The notes beneath the pieces were generated by a model. It was given only the letters and a program-made list of their open reading frames with translations. It had not been told where the DNA came from and made no database searches. Below are positions 15,299 through 22,474 of a DNA stretch of 64,000 nucleotides, in pieces (the first letter of the stretch is position 1; every line of letters starts with the position of its first letter). Source of the DNA: Virgibacillus_F flavescens (GTDB lineage: Bacteria; Bacillota; Bacilli; Bacillales; Amphibacillaceae); assembly GCF_050574275.1 (NCBI RefSeq), contig NZ_CP192260.1:3224001-3288000 (forward strand). The letters are read 5' to 3'. Both the position numbers and the translations under genes were made by a program.

Positions 15299-15712
15299 AT
15301 GAACAAAAACATATCATTCCATTATTCGGCAAATTTAGCTCAAACTGATTACGCATACGCTAGTCGTGTACCTTCAGGAATGGACTTGCTGTACTTGGCA
15401 GGTTCCTGCCCACTTGACAAAGACGGAAAAATTCTTCATCCAAACAATTATAGGCTACAAGCTGAAACCTGTGTTGATAATTTGAAAGAAGCCTTAAGCG
15501 TAAGTGGCGCCACATTGAATGATGTTGCATATACTAGAGTTTTGGTCGCATCACAGGATCGTTCAGATCTGGTAGCTGCCTGGGAGACAATTAGAAGTAT
15601 GTTTGGTGAACACGATGTGCCAAGCACCTTATCTGGCGTGACAGTATTAGGATATCCGGATCAATTAGTGGAAATCGAAGCCGTGGCTGCTATCGAAGCT
15701 GTATCTAAGTGA
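15299..15712 (+). CDS. ridA: RidA/YjgF/UK114 family protein
   Basis: A 137-residue member of the Rid family, whose archetype hydrolyses reactive enamine/imine intermediates from PLP enzymes. The family core is visible (MDLLYLAGSCPLDKDGKI; LKEALSVSGATLNDVAYTRVLV; VEIEAVAAI). The arginine that contacts the carboxylate in RidA proper sits near the C-terminal third and appears replaced (VPSTLSGVTVL), so this may be a different Rid subfamily. Start ATG 15299 follows AAGGAAAGG. It is bracketed by two copies of the aldolase 3' end. Confidence 0.85.
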   Translation: MNKNISFHYSANLAQTDYAYASRVPSGMDLLYLAGSCPLDKDGKILHPNNYRLQAETCVDNLKEALSVSGATLNDVAYTRVLVASQDRSDLVAAWETIRSMFGEHDVPSTLSGVTVLGYPDQLVEIEAVAAIEAVSK

Positions 15713-15716
15713 ATTT

Positions 15717-15770
15717 TGGGAACGGAGACTCTATCAAAAAAATCAACGACGCTTCACTAACTTAAGCTCA
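15717..15770 (+). pseudogene. Duplicated 3' tail of the aldolase gene
   Basis: About 46 bases (GAGACTCTATCAAAAAAATC...GCTTCACTAAC) copy the last codons of fda at 15090-15130 with three substitutions. The following sequence continues into a second copy of the aldolase terminator. It has no upstream remainder of the gene. Confidence 0.85.
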
Positions 15771-15784
15771 GCAAATAATTAAGA

Positions 15785-15818
15785 CACTGCGTTATGAATG
15801 CATACGCAGTGCCTTTTT
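15785..15818 (+). terminator. Terminator after ridA (second copy of the aldolase terminator)
   Basis: CACTGCG...CGCAGTG with an inner TATG-AATG-CATA stem, then CCTTTTTT. The outer arms match the hairpin at 15151. Confidence 0.9.
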
Positions 15819-15832
15819 TGTGAAATATCCAG

Positions 15833-16969
15833 TTATTGAATCGGCATAAAGGAAACATTCCAGATTCCGTCTTGATCTTTTGTCATGGAAAAATGGCTCT
15901 TCTCTCTTGTTAAACTTTCGTACTCTATCAGGCCAATAAACCCGTCTTTTTCTTCCGGTTCGATAAATGTGCCATTTTGTATTCCTCCAAAAATCTCCAT
16001 TAGTTGTTCTTTAGTTGGATGGTCCTTACTATTTAGAATTTCTTCTTTGGGGATTTTCACAACATCTTCTCGATCTGTATACAGCTCATATACAACCTCT
16101 AACTTCTGATCGAGAGAAGCCTGCACATAAATTTTCGCAATACTGACAGGTGATAAATCTTTAATATACACTTCACTTAATTCTTCTTTTAAATGATTAT
16201 AAGCAACGGTTTCTTTATCGGTCAGTTCGAATTCTGGGGCAGTTTGTTTTTCAATAGCTTCACCAGCTGGTTCATCTTTTTCCTTTTCTTCATCTACATG
16301 TACAGAAGGATTCTTCATCGTTCCATCACGGTATTGCGCGTATTTATCTTCCTCCGATAAATCAACGAATAGTCCCTCATCCGTAACTTGAATAAGTTCG
16401 TTTATTTTTTTCACTTCCCCGTCAATGGTAATGGTTACAATACTTCTGACAAGCGGTGGCCCGCCATCGTCACTGCTGACTTTCTTAATCTCAAAATCCG
16501 TGACCTGATAATTTATTTGTTTTAAATAGTTTATTTTCTCCATGAATTTTTCTTTCGCTTCTGCTCGTGTCAACGTGGTTCCCCCATCGTAATGTTCATC
16601 GTATATAAGTAAATAGTTAAATGCTTCCTCATAATTTTCATTTATTAACGCTGTATAATACTTTTCAACACTTTGTTTAGGATCGTCAAAAGAATACCCA
16701 CCCAGACTTTCAGTTGAATCGCCTGTTCGCTCTTGTGTCATGTTACTAAATTGGGATAATGACAAGATTGCAAATAGGATACATGCGGCTGCAAAAACAA
16801 AATAGTATTTCTTGTGAAAGGAAGCCAGTTTTCGAGTGGAAGTTTTTTGTCCCATTTCACTATTGAGTTTTAGAAGAACCTGTCTATTTTCCTCATCAGT
16901 CAACTTAAGCTTATGATTCATTGATATAAATTCATTATCAAATTCATTTGTTTCTTCATATCGTTTCAT
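15833..16969 (-). CDS. Anti-sigma factor, membrane-spanning, for the adjacent ECF sigma factor
   Basis: A 378-residue protein with a cytoplasmic N-terminus of about 50 residues, one transmembrane helix near 57-75 (YYFVFAAACILFAILSLSQF) and a large external part with an NTF2/DUF-like region (SVEKYYTALINENYEEAFNYL) and a charged linker. The ATG at 16969 overlaps the sigma gene by 14 bases, the usual arrangement of an ECF sigma/anti-sigma pair. I infer that it holds the sigma factor at the membrane until an envelope signal releases it. No zinc-binding HxxxCxxC motif is present. Confidence 0.75.
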   Translation of the reverse strand: MKRYEETNEFDNEFISMNHKLKLTDEENRQVLLKLNSEMGQKTSTRKLASFHKKYYFVFAAACILFAILSLSQFSNMTQERTGDSTESLGGYSFDDPKQSVEKYYTALINENYEEAFNYLLIYDEHYDGGTTLTRAEAKEKFMEKINYLKQINYQVTDFEIKKVSSDDGGPPLVRSIVTITIDGEVKKINELIQVTDEGLFVDLSEEDKYAQYRDGTMKNPSVHVDEEKEKDEPAGEAIEKQTAPEFELTDKETVAYNHLKEELSEVYIKDLSPVSIAKIYVQASLDQKLEVVYELYTDREDVVKIPKEEILNSKDHPTKEQLMEIFGGIQNGTFIEPEEKDGFIGLIEYESLTREKSHFSMTKDQDGIWNVSFMPIQ

Positions 16970-17480
16970 GACCATACCCCTCCTTTTCCAATTCTTTTCG
17001 TAAAGCTTTCATCCCTCTGAATAATGTAATTTTAACTTTGTTTTCTGACCAGCCAAGAATACGAGCGGATTCACTAATCGAAAACTCTTTGATCTTCCTT
17101 AGGATAATCACATCTCGATATGTTCGCTTTATGTTCCTTAAAGCGCTATGTATATCTCGTTCAGCTTCATTTAACGCCATTAGTTGCTCTGGATTTTTAT
17201 CTGTTGCTTTTATCAATGATGGTGAATCAATAAAATAGGCAATCGGCTTTTTCTTTCTGATATAATCAATGGTTAGATTTCGTGCGATTCGAAACAGCCA
17301 GCTTCTAGCATTTTCCCCGTCAAAGGACTCCAGTTTGTCATAGGCACGCAGGAAAGTATCCTGTAAAATATCCTTTGCCTGATCACGGTCACCAATCATT
17401 AATAAAATATATCTGTATAAATCATTACTGTACGCGTGATACCACTTATTCACTTTCTCTTTCCTTAACCCCTGATCCAA
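16956..17480 (-). CDS. ECF-family RNA polymerase sigma factor
   Basis: A roughly 174-residue sigma-70 family protein of the extracytoplasmic function class. Region 2 is YRYILLMIGDRDQAKDILQDTFLRAY with ARSWLFRIARNLTIDYIRKK; region 4 is SALRNIKRTYRDVIILRKIKEFS...SENKVKITLFRGMKAL. I choose TTG 17480 because AGGAGCTGAGG precedes it and because a candidate ECF promoter lies downstream of the alternative ATG at 17549. Cotranscribed with its anti-sigma factor. Confidence 0.88.
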   Translation of the reverse strand: MDQGLRKEKVNKWYHAYSNDLYRYILLMIGDRDQAKDILQDTFLRAYDKLESFDGENARSWLFRIARNLTIDYIRKKKPIAYFIDSPSLIKATDKNPEQLMALNEAERDIHSALRNIKRTYRDVIILRKIKEFSISESARILGWSENKVKITLFRGMKALRKELEKEGYGHETI

Positions 17481-17520
17481 ATACCTCAGCTCCTTTCCTG
17501 AATTTTTCTTATAACCTAAC

Positions 17521-17546
17521 AACGGATGAAACATATAAAAGTTACA
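17521..17546 (-). promoter_or_regulatory. Candidate autoregulated ECF promoter
   Basis: On the minus strand TGTAAC, a 16-base spacer, then CGTT. This matches the AAC -35 and CG-type -10 pattern of Bacillus ECF sigma promoters and lies about 40 bases before the sigma gene start, so the sigma factor may drive its own operon. Confidence 0.5.
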
Positions 17547-17574
17547 CATAAAGTGGAAAAAAGCGCCTCGATGA

Positions 17575-17605
17575 CTAACGGGTTTCGTTACCTATCGCAA
17601 AACTT
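17575..17605 (-). repeat. Inverted repeat, left copy
   Basis: On the minus strand TTTGCGATAGGTAACGAAAC followed by CCGTTAGTC. It matches the plus-strand copy at 22424-22453 and bounds a 4.9-kb block. Confidence 0.7.
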
Positions 17606-17689
17606 GAAATTACACTGTCAATTGTACTTAAAATTGCATAACGAATTGCACCATATTTTGTAGTAACAATTGTAATTGTAATTGAAAAT

Positions 17690-17712
17690 ATCTCAGTTCA
17701 GTGAACTGAGAT
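17690..17712. terminator. Palindromic hairpin, possible bidirectional terminator
   Basis: ATCTCAGTTCA / TGAACTGAGAT, 11-bp arms, flanked by A- and T-rich runs. A near-identical hairpin with the same right flank occurs at 21423. It lies downstream of the GNAT gene. Confidence 0.65.
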
Positions 17713-17735
17713 TTTCTCCTATTTATTTTCAATTG

Positions 17736-17769
17736 CTTATTCAATTAAAGCACCAGTTAGTTGAATAAG
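17736..17769. repeat. Hairpin CTTATTCAA...TTGAATAAG
   Basis: A 9-bp stem with a 16-base loop containing GCACCAGTTAG; T-rich on its right side. Similar AACGGGTGCGTTAG sequence occurs near 27530, so this may be a dispersed short element. Confidence 0.35.
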
Positions 17770-17785
17770 ATTTTTCTATTTTTAT

Positions 17786-18280
17786 TTATTCAAGCTCATA
17801 CTTATAGAACTTTTTATCAACCTGTAACACTGGAAAATTCTCAGGCAAATCATTAAGATCTATACTTATAAATCCACTTTTTTCATAAAATCTATGTGCC
17901 GCTAAAAATTGCGGAGTAGTTCCAAGAAACACTGCTTTGATTGGACGTTCTTTTACCCATTTAATTGCAGTATTTAATAAAAGACTTGCAGTTTTATATG
18001 TTGCTCCTCGATATTCTTTATTTACAAACATCTTCCTTAATGCTACTTGATTATTCCCTATGTCTAATAGACTGATTGTACCAACTACATTTTTATCATA
18101 AAGAGCAACCCAAAAGTTACCATTACCCGTCTGATAATACTCTTCTATGGTAAATAAATCGGGCTGGTCATCCTTCGATATCGAAATATTGTATTCCTCT
18201 TGTTGAATTTGAAGAATTAAATCTACAACTTGAGCTTGATTCTCATAAGAGTATTCTTTCACAATAGGACTGTTGTTCAT
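17786..18280 (-). CDS. GNAT family N-acetyltransferase
   Basis: A 164-residue acetyltransferase that should transfer acetyl from acetyl-CoA to an amine. The core strand-helix is VALRKMFVNKEYRGATYKTASLLLNTAIKW, with a degenerate acetyl-CoA loop (KEYRGATYK rather than RGxGIG), followed by the C-terminal AHRFYEKSGF. Start ATG 18280 follows GGCGGTG. Substrate unknown. The upstream region (18371-18412) is repeated upstream of the GNAT relic at 21838. Confidence 0.82.
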   Translation of the reverse strand: MNNSPIVKEYSYENQAQVVDLILQIQQEEYNISISKDDQPDLFTIEEYYQTGNGNFWVALYDKNVVGTISLLDIGNNQVALRKMFVNKEYRGATYKTASLLLNTAIKWVKERPIKAVFLGTTPQFLAAHRFYEKSGFISIDLNDLPENFPVLQVDKKFYKYELE

Positions 18281-18370
18281 AAATTTACACCGCCAAAATA
18301 ATATTTTTACTAACTGTTTTGTTTTCATTGTACTACAAAAAACCTTTTTAAATTTTGTTCTTAAACTAAC

Positions 18371-18412
18371 CTGCGTCGTTAGTTTAAGTACGATTCTTCA
18401 CAAACTCTGTAT
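18371..18412. repeat. Direct repeat upstream of the GNAT gene
   Basis: The core GCGTCGTTAGTTTAAGTAC plus TTCTTCACAAACTCTGTA is repeated with few changes at 22191-22231. Both copies lie 90-120 bases upstream of a GNAT coding region on the minus strand. The rest of the stretch 18281-18622 is AT-rich without a gene. Confidence 0.65.
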
Positions 18413-18622
18413 ATTCACATCTATATATTTGTATACTATTTTCATGTTATCTATAAGAGTAGGTTAAGGTTTCCTTAATATAATTTATCATCTGTCTTTT
18501 GAAAGGGGTAGCGCTAGGAAAATACGGATTTAAAACGTTAAGCATATTTCTAAGACAGTTACCCGATTTGTTACGTTAAGAAAGGTCTTTGAGTAAGAAC
18601 TAACAATTTCTTTTGTAATCTC

Positions 18623-21160
18623 TTACTTCAACCCAGTATATGGATTAATCTTTGCTAAGAATCTGGTTGGAATAATCGCCCCTGTGAACCCAATTAAAAT
18701 TGGAATGAGAGCTGTGACTAACGTAAACAAAAAATCATTTCCTGATAATTTTCCATAAATAAACAAAATTAATAGCAATGACAGGAATATACCTATAATC
18801 CCGCCTAATAAACCAATGACCATACCTTCTAGAAGAATCAATCCTTTCAGTGATGAACGCTGCCATCCTAACGCCATTAAAAGTGAAAATTCCTTCTTTC
18901 TTTCCACAACATTTTGCCACGTAATCTCTGTTGAAGTCAACGTGGCGATAATACAGGCGATCCCAATTGCAATATAATGGTTATGGCCAATCTTCATTAC
19001 TAAAAACTCACCTAACCATGTACTGTTCATTACTCCTTGCAATCGAAATGTGATGAACAGGAAAAAGGACATGAGCGCCGTTGGGAAAGCAATCGCTAGG
19101 ATAGATAGTAAATTTCGCTGAAACTTTCCAAAAACGTGATTTAGCACCATTTTTACGAGGTTGTTTGATTTAAAGAATCGTTTACCTTTTGTTGATGATT
19201 CTCCAGTATGAATCGTTTCATAAGGTGTTATCTGTTGTATCATTCTCCTGGAAATTAAAGCGCCAATAAAATGAATGGAAACTACTATCAAGCTTGCTCT
19301 TAGCAGTTTGATAAGTGAGACATCATGTCCCATTTCATACGATATTCCAGATGTGCCCCAGATAAGTATTACTGATATCCCACTCAAAATTCCAGCTTCT
19401 ATTAAGATTAGTAGGAAAAGATCTCTTGTTTTCCATCCTAATGAAAGTAGAATGGCAAATTCCTTTTTCCTTGCTAACGTAGAAACGAGATTTGTAGCTA
19501 TGATAAAAATGATCGCTACAGCAACTACGGAAGCGATGATACCCGAAAAACCCATTGCCGTTTCTTTAAAAATCGTGTAGGCGGACCCAAAGTGAATCCA
19601 CGTTTGCTCCATCCATCCCATATCATGCTCATTTCCTTGTACATGGATTAGAACCGGTTGGGGAGAGGATCCTTTTGTAATATCCGTTTCTAACCCTGTC
19701 TCCTTCTCAATCTTAGCAGCTACAGCCTTTATTTTTTTCTGGCTGTTCTCATTGATATCTTGTACATCTGCTACTCTAATGCGGATGGCAGATACCGGCT
19801 TTTTATCTCCTATTAACGCTGCGGCTTTTATTGTCGTAATCAATGTCGGTGCTTCCGTCAACAAACCCACTGGTGTACCTGATGATGTGATCTTTTCAGG
19901 AGGATTGATTGGATTATTTTCTCCGTCCAGTACAAACTTTGCACTGGGTGGGCGATACGTTTCCATTGGCAGTTCGGATAGCGGGTCCTTTGAAATCCGA
20001 AGTTGAGAAGAATCAAAGAAGCCGAGAATATTATAATTAATGGTAACCCGCACTTTTACAGGAAGGGCATTAAGCTTACGGAATGTGTTATTCGGAAAAT
20101 TCCCTTCTGCCTTTCCATTCAGGTGCTGCTCCTTAACTTGAAAACCATATTTCCATCTTTCTTTAAATGGACTCTTCGTATTGTGATAGTTAATTGGGCT
20201 TGTCTTATAAAACATCACCGTTTTAGGTACAAATGAACCGATCGTATTGGATAGTTGTTCACCAGAAAAGGGATTAATACCTTCCGTGTCACTGAATACA
20301 ATGTCTGTCATTTGCTCTCCTGAAGCAGCATATGAAAATACTTGCGTTTTCGGAACCTTCTCGAGATAGGAAGTCCTTTCATCTTTATTCATAGACCGCA
20401 GTTTTTGAATTTCTTTAGCAGAGATATTAACTTTCTCTACTTTACTCTGATACTTCATATTGTTAATAGGTTCTGGATTGATAAGCAAAGGGATTGTATA
20501 CTTTCCATTTGATCCAAAAGCGTCATCTTCGTTAGTGAAGTACTGGTTATCCCCAAATTCAGCTAGTGCTTCATCAAGCCCCACCAACTTTGCTTCCTCG
20601 GCAGGATCAACGCCGACAAGTAGTTGGGTGGAATTACTGTATAATCCATTTCTTAATGGGTTTGCATTTAAACGCTTATTGATATAATAATCGTTTCCAA
20701 CAGTAAAATAAGTATTTGTTTGATAGCTATTGTCTAGGGATTTAATATCTGTTTTTTTATATATACCTGGTTTCGTAACAGCATTTTCAACATTTTTATT
20801 ATACTGGATGCTCAACCCTGTGTAACCAATCATGGCTATTGGCGCAGCGACGTCTATTCCATCCATTTGTTTAATTTGTTCGTATTGCTCCATGCTGATG
20901 CCGCTTTGAATATTGCTCAAGAAATTCGGTTCCAATAGTTCTTTTTCCTTAATTATTGGTGACAGACTATTAGGTGGTCGAACCAGAATATCGTATGTAG
21001 TACTCCAGCTTTTTTGCAGGGTATTTACAACCGTTCCTTTATTTGTTTCTGAAATGTTAAAGAGAAAACTGAGTCCGCAGCTCACTGTAAGTACCCCAAT
21101 TAATAAGAGGATTAATCGTTCTTTTTGACGCAACCATGTTTTTAATATGAACTTTATCAT
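18623..21160 (-). CDS. ABC transporter permease, FtsX/MacB-like, large
   Basis: An 845-residue permease. It has an N-terminal helix (17-37), a large external domain of about 480 residues, then helices near 525-550, 577-600 and 605-625, a second FtsX domain start near 670 and C-terminal helices to 840. The FtsX signature ...NLVSTLARKKEFAILLSLGWKTRDLF occurs twice (second: VVERKKEFSLLMALGWQRSSL). Such permeases work with a cytoplasmic ATPase to move lipids or peptides or to drive mechanotransmission. The ATG follows immediately after the stop of an ATPase remnant, so the cognate ATPase has been lost here. Confidence 0.88.
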   Translation of the reverse strand: MIKFILKTWLRQKERLILLLIGVLTVSCGLSFLFNISETNKGTVVNTLQKSWSTTYDILVRPPNSLSPIIKEKELLEPNFLSNIQSGISMEQYEQIKQMDGIDVAAPIAMIGYTGLSIQYNKNVENAVTKPGIYKKTDIKSLDNSYQTNTYFTVGNDYYINKRLNANPLRNGLYSNSTQLLVGVDPAEEAKLVGLDEALAEFGDNQYFTNEDDAFGSNGKYTIPLLINPEPINNMKYQSKVEKVNISAKEIQKLRSMNKDERTSYLEKVPKTQVFSYAASGEQMTDIVFSDTEGINPFSGEQLSNTIGSFVPKTVMFYKTSPINYHNTKSPFKERWKYGFQVKEQHLNGKAEGNFPNNTFRKLNALPVKVRVTINYNILGFFDSSQLRISKDPLSELPMETYRPPSAKFVLDGENNPINPPEKITSSGTPVGLLTEAPTLITTIKAAALIGDKKPVSAIRIRVADVQDINENSQKKIKAVAAKIEKETGLETDITKGSSPQPVLIHVQGNEHDMGWMEQTWIHFGSAYTIFKETAMGFSGIIASVVAVAIIFIIATNLVSTLARKKEFAILLSLGWKTRDLFLLILIEAGILSGISVILIWGTSGISYEMGHDVSLIKLLRASLIVVSIHFIGALISRRMIQQITPYETIHTGESSTKGKRFFKSNNLVKMVLNHVFGKFQRNLLSILAIAFPTALMSFFLFITFRLQGVMNSTWLGEFLVMKIGHNHYIAIGIACIIATLTSTEITWQNVVERKKEFSLLMALGWQRSSLKGLILLEGMVIGLLGGIIGIFLSLLLILFIYGKLSGNDFLFTLVTALIPILIGFTGAIIPTRFLAKINPYTGLK

Positions 21161-21285
21161 TTAGTAGCACTCCCCGATAAAATGACGCCATCTTTCATTC
21201 ATTCGATAGGCTCTACTTGCGATACCAACCTCATGCGTCACCAATAATATTCCAACGTAAGCGAGAAAGGATTTCAAAAATTAAT
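21161..21285 (-). pseudogene. C-terminal relic of the cognate ABC ATPase
   Basis: In frame up to the TAA that abuts the permease ATG, the sequence reads ...FLAYVGILLVTHEVGIASRAYRM. This contains the H-loop (LVTHE) of an MacB/LolD-type ATPase. Walker A, signature and Walker B regions are absent upstream, where the frame closes at a stop near 21285. Confidence 0.8.
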
Positions 21286-21306
21286 ATCCTTTTTGGAATG
21301 TATATA

Positions 21307-21328
21307 TTTTAACATAAGTATTCAGAAT
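21307..21328. repeat. 22-bp dispersed motif, copy A
   Basis: TTTTAACATAAGTATTCAG plus AAT. First of six copies of the TTTTAACACAAATATTCAG motif in the window, all in the same orientation. Here it lies upstream of the ATPase relic and permease. Confidence 0.6.
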
Positions 21329-21422
21329 AATTTGTAAATAAGTTAAAATTAATATTCGAATTTCGATTTATTGATAAATTAAGTTTTTTAACGGACATAA
21401 TTAAAAAGAAATTGTTTGTAGA

Positions 21423-21453
21423 AAAAATCTCAGTTCAATGAACTGAGATTTTT
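21423..21453. terminator. Palindromic hairpin, second copy of the 17690 element
   Basis: AAAAATCTCAGTTCA / TGAACTGAGATTTTT, 15-bp arms, effective in either direction. It is downstream of the small membrane protein at 21493 on the minus strand. Confidence 0.8.
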
Positions 21454-21492
21454 CTTATATTTATTTTCAACGATTCTTCATTAAAACTACTC

Positions 21493-21783
21493 TTATGGCA
21501 TTGAATTTGTAATAAACTCAATTGCAATCGCGAAAATACCTAGGATGATAGACAACAAAGTTGAACTAAATATAAGTCTTTTACTTAAAATAGTAAATTT
21601 ATCGGCATTAACAAATATACGATATATAAAATAAATCAAAATACCTAAGATTATTGAACCAATCCAACTAAATAAACCTACATCTGTAATCAGTTGTTTC
21701 CAATTAAAGACCCAAAAATAAAGAATGAATAGATGAATTATGAACAATGGTACTGTTATAACTGTTAATATTGTTTTTAACAC
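21493..21783 (-). CDS. Small membrane protein, three to four helices
   Basis: A 96-residue hydrophobic protein (helices about 3-24, 38-56 and 68-92) without a recognised family. I choose GTG 21783 because AAAAGGGG lies just upstream. The longer frame to 21837 reads into the tail of the GNAT relic, so part of it could be a readthrough artefact. Confidence 0.6.
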   Translation of the reverse strand: MLKTILTVITVPLFIIHLFILYFWVFNWKQLITDVGLFSWIGSIILGILIYFIYRIFVNADKFTILSKRLIFSSTLLSIILGIFAIAIEFITNSMP

Positions 21784-21837
21784 AATCGTTCCCCTTTTCC
21801 CCAATATTGTATTTTCCATAATGTTGTAAATCCGCAT

Positions 21838-22075
21838 TTTCCATTTAAGTCGTTAAACCCTATCGTACCAGCGATTTTTCCTTTATATAAGATAGCAAAT
21901 GACTTTGGACAACCACCATTTTCTACACACCCTTTAGTCTAGCCTTTATGTTGTTATTGACAGAATCTTCAACACTCTCTATATAATCAACCACTCTTTT
22001 AAATATGGTTTTGAATCAATTGTTAAATTGTAAAATTCCTCTGCATCATCTTCATTAAATAACATTCATCAATTT
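21838..22075 (-). pseudogene. GNAT acetyltransferase relic (RimL-like) with two frameshifts
   Basis: Reading across two frame changes gives FNEDDAEEFYNLTIDSKPYL-KEW-DYIESVEDSVNNN... then ENGGCPKSFAILYKGKIAGT and IGFNDLN. This is the N-terminal half of a RimJ/RimL-type acetyltransferase. The acetyl-CoA-binding half is missing; the fragment ends where the small membrane protein frame begins. The surrounding 600 bases otherwise contain only repeats. Confidence 0.75.
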
Positions 22076-22190
22076 TGTGTGTTAGGAAATATTTTCTCCT
22101 CCTCGTCATTATCTTTCACTATCCAAACACGTTAGTTCAATATAATTATTTCAAATAGTAATATTTTTACAATGCTTTTATTCAACTATC

Positions 22191-22231
22191 CTGCTGCGTT
22201 AGTTTAAGTACATTTCTTCACAAAGTCTGTA
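22191..22231. repeat. Direct repeat upstream of the GNAT relic
   Basis: Second copy of the 18371 element (GCGTTAGTTTAAGTACATTT then CTTCACAAAGTCTGTA), directly followed by 22-bp motif copy B at 22236. Confidence 0.65.
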
Positions 22232-22235
22232 ATTA

Positions 22236-22257
22236 TTTTAACACAAATATTCAGAAT
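22236..22257. repeat. 22-bp dispersed motif, copy B
   Basis: TTTTAACACAAATATTCAG plus AAT, about 160 bases upstream of the GNAT relic. Confidence 0.6.
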
Positions 22258-22423
22258 ACCTTGTAAAATCACGCAAATAAATAATTAATGGTTAATTTTC
22301 GTCGACAAAATGTACAGGAAATTGCTTTCTAATTTGCCACTAAAAATGTAAGGGCACAATAACCGATGTATCCTTACATTTCAGCCTACAATTTGGTGGT
22401 CATTTTAGCTTACATTTTTAATG

Positions 22424-22453
22424 TTTGCGATAGGTAACGGAACCCTTTACTCG
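22424..22453 (+). repeat. Inverted repeat, right copy
   Basis: TTTGCGATAGGTAACGGAAC followed by CCTTTACTC, matching the minus-strand copy at 17575-17605. It lies just past the stop of the acyl-CoA synthetase-like gene. Confidence 0.7.
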
Positions 22454-22474
22454 ATGACGACCCCATCCCTCCCA

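Noticed and set aside
17575..22453. Insertion sequence or integron bounded by the inverted repeats
   Set aside because: No transposase or integrase gene within, no target-site duplication seen; only repeats and decayed genes.
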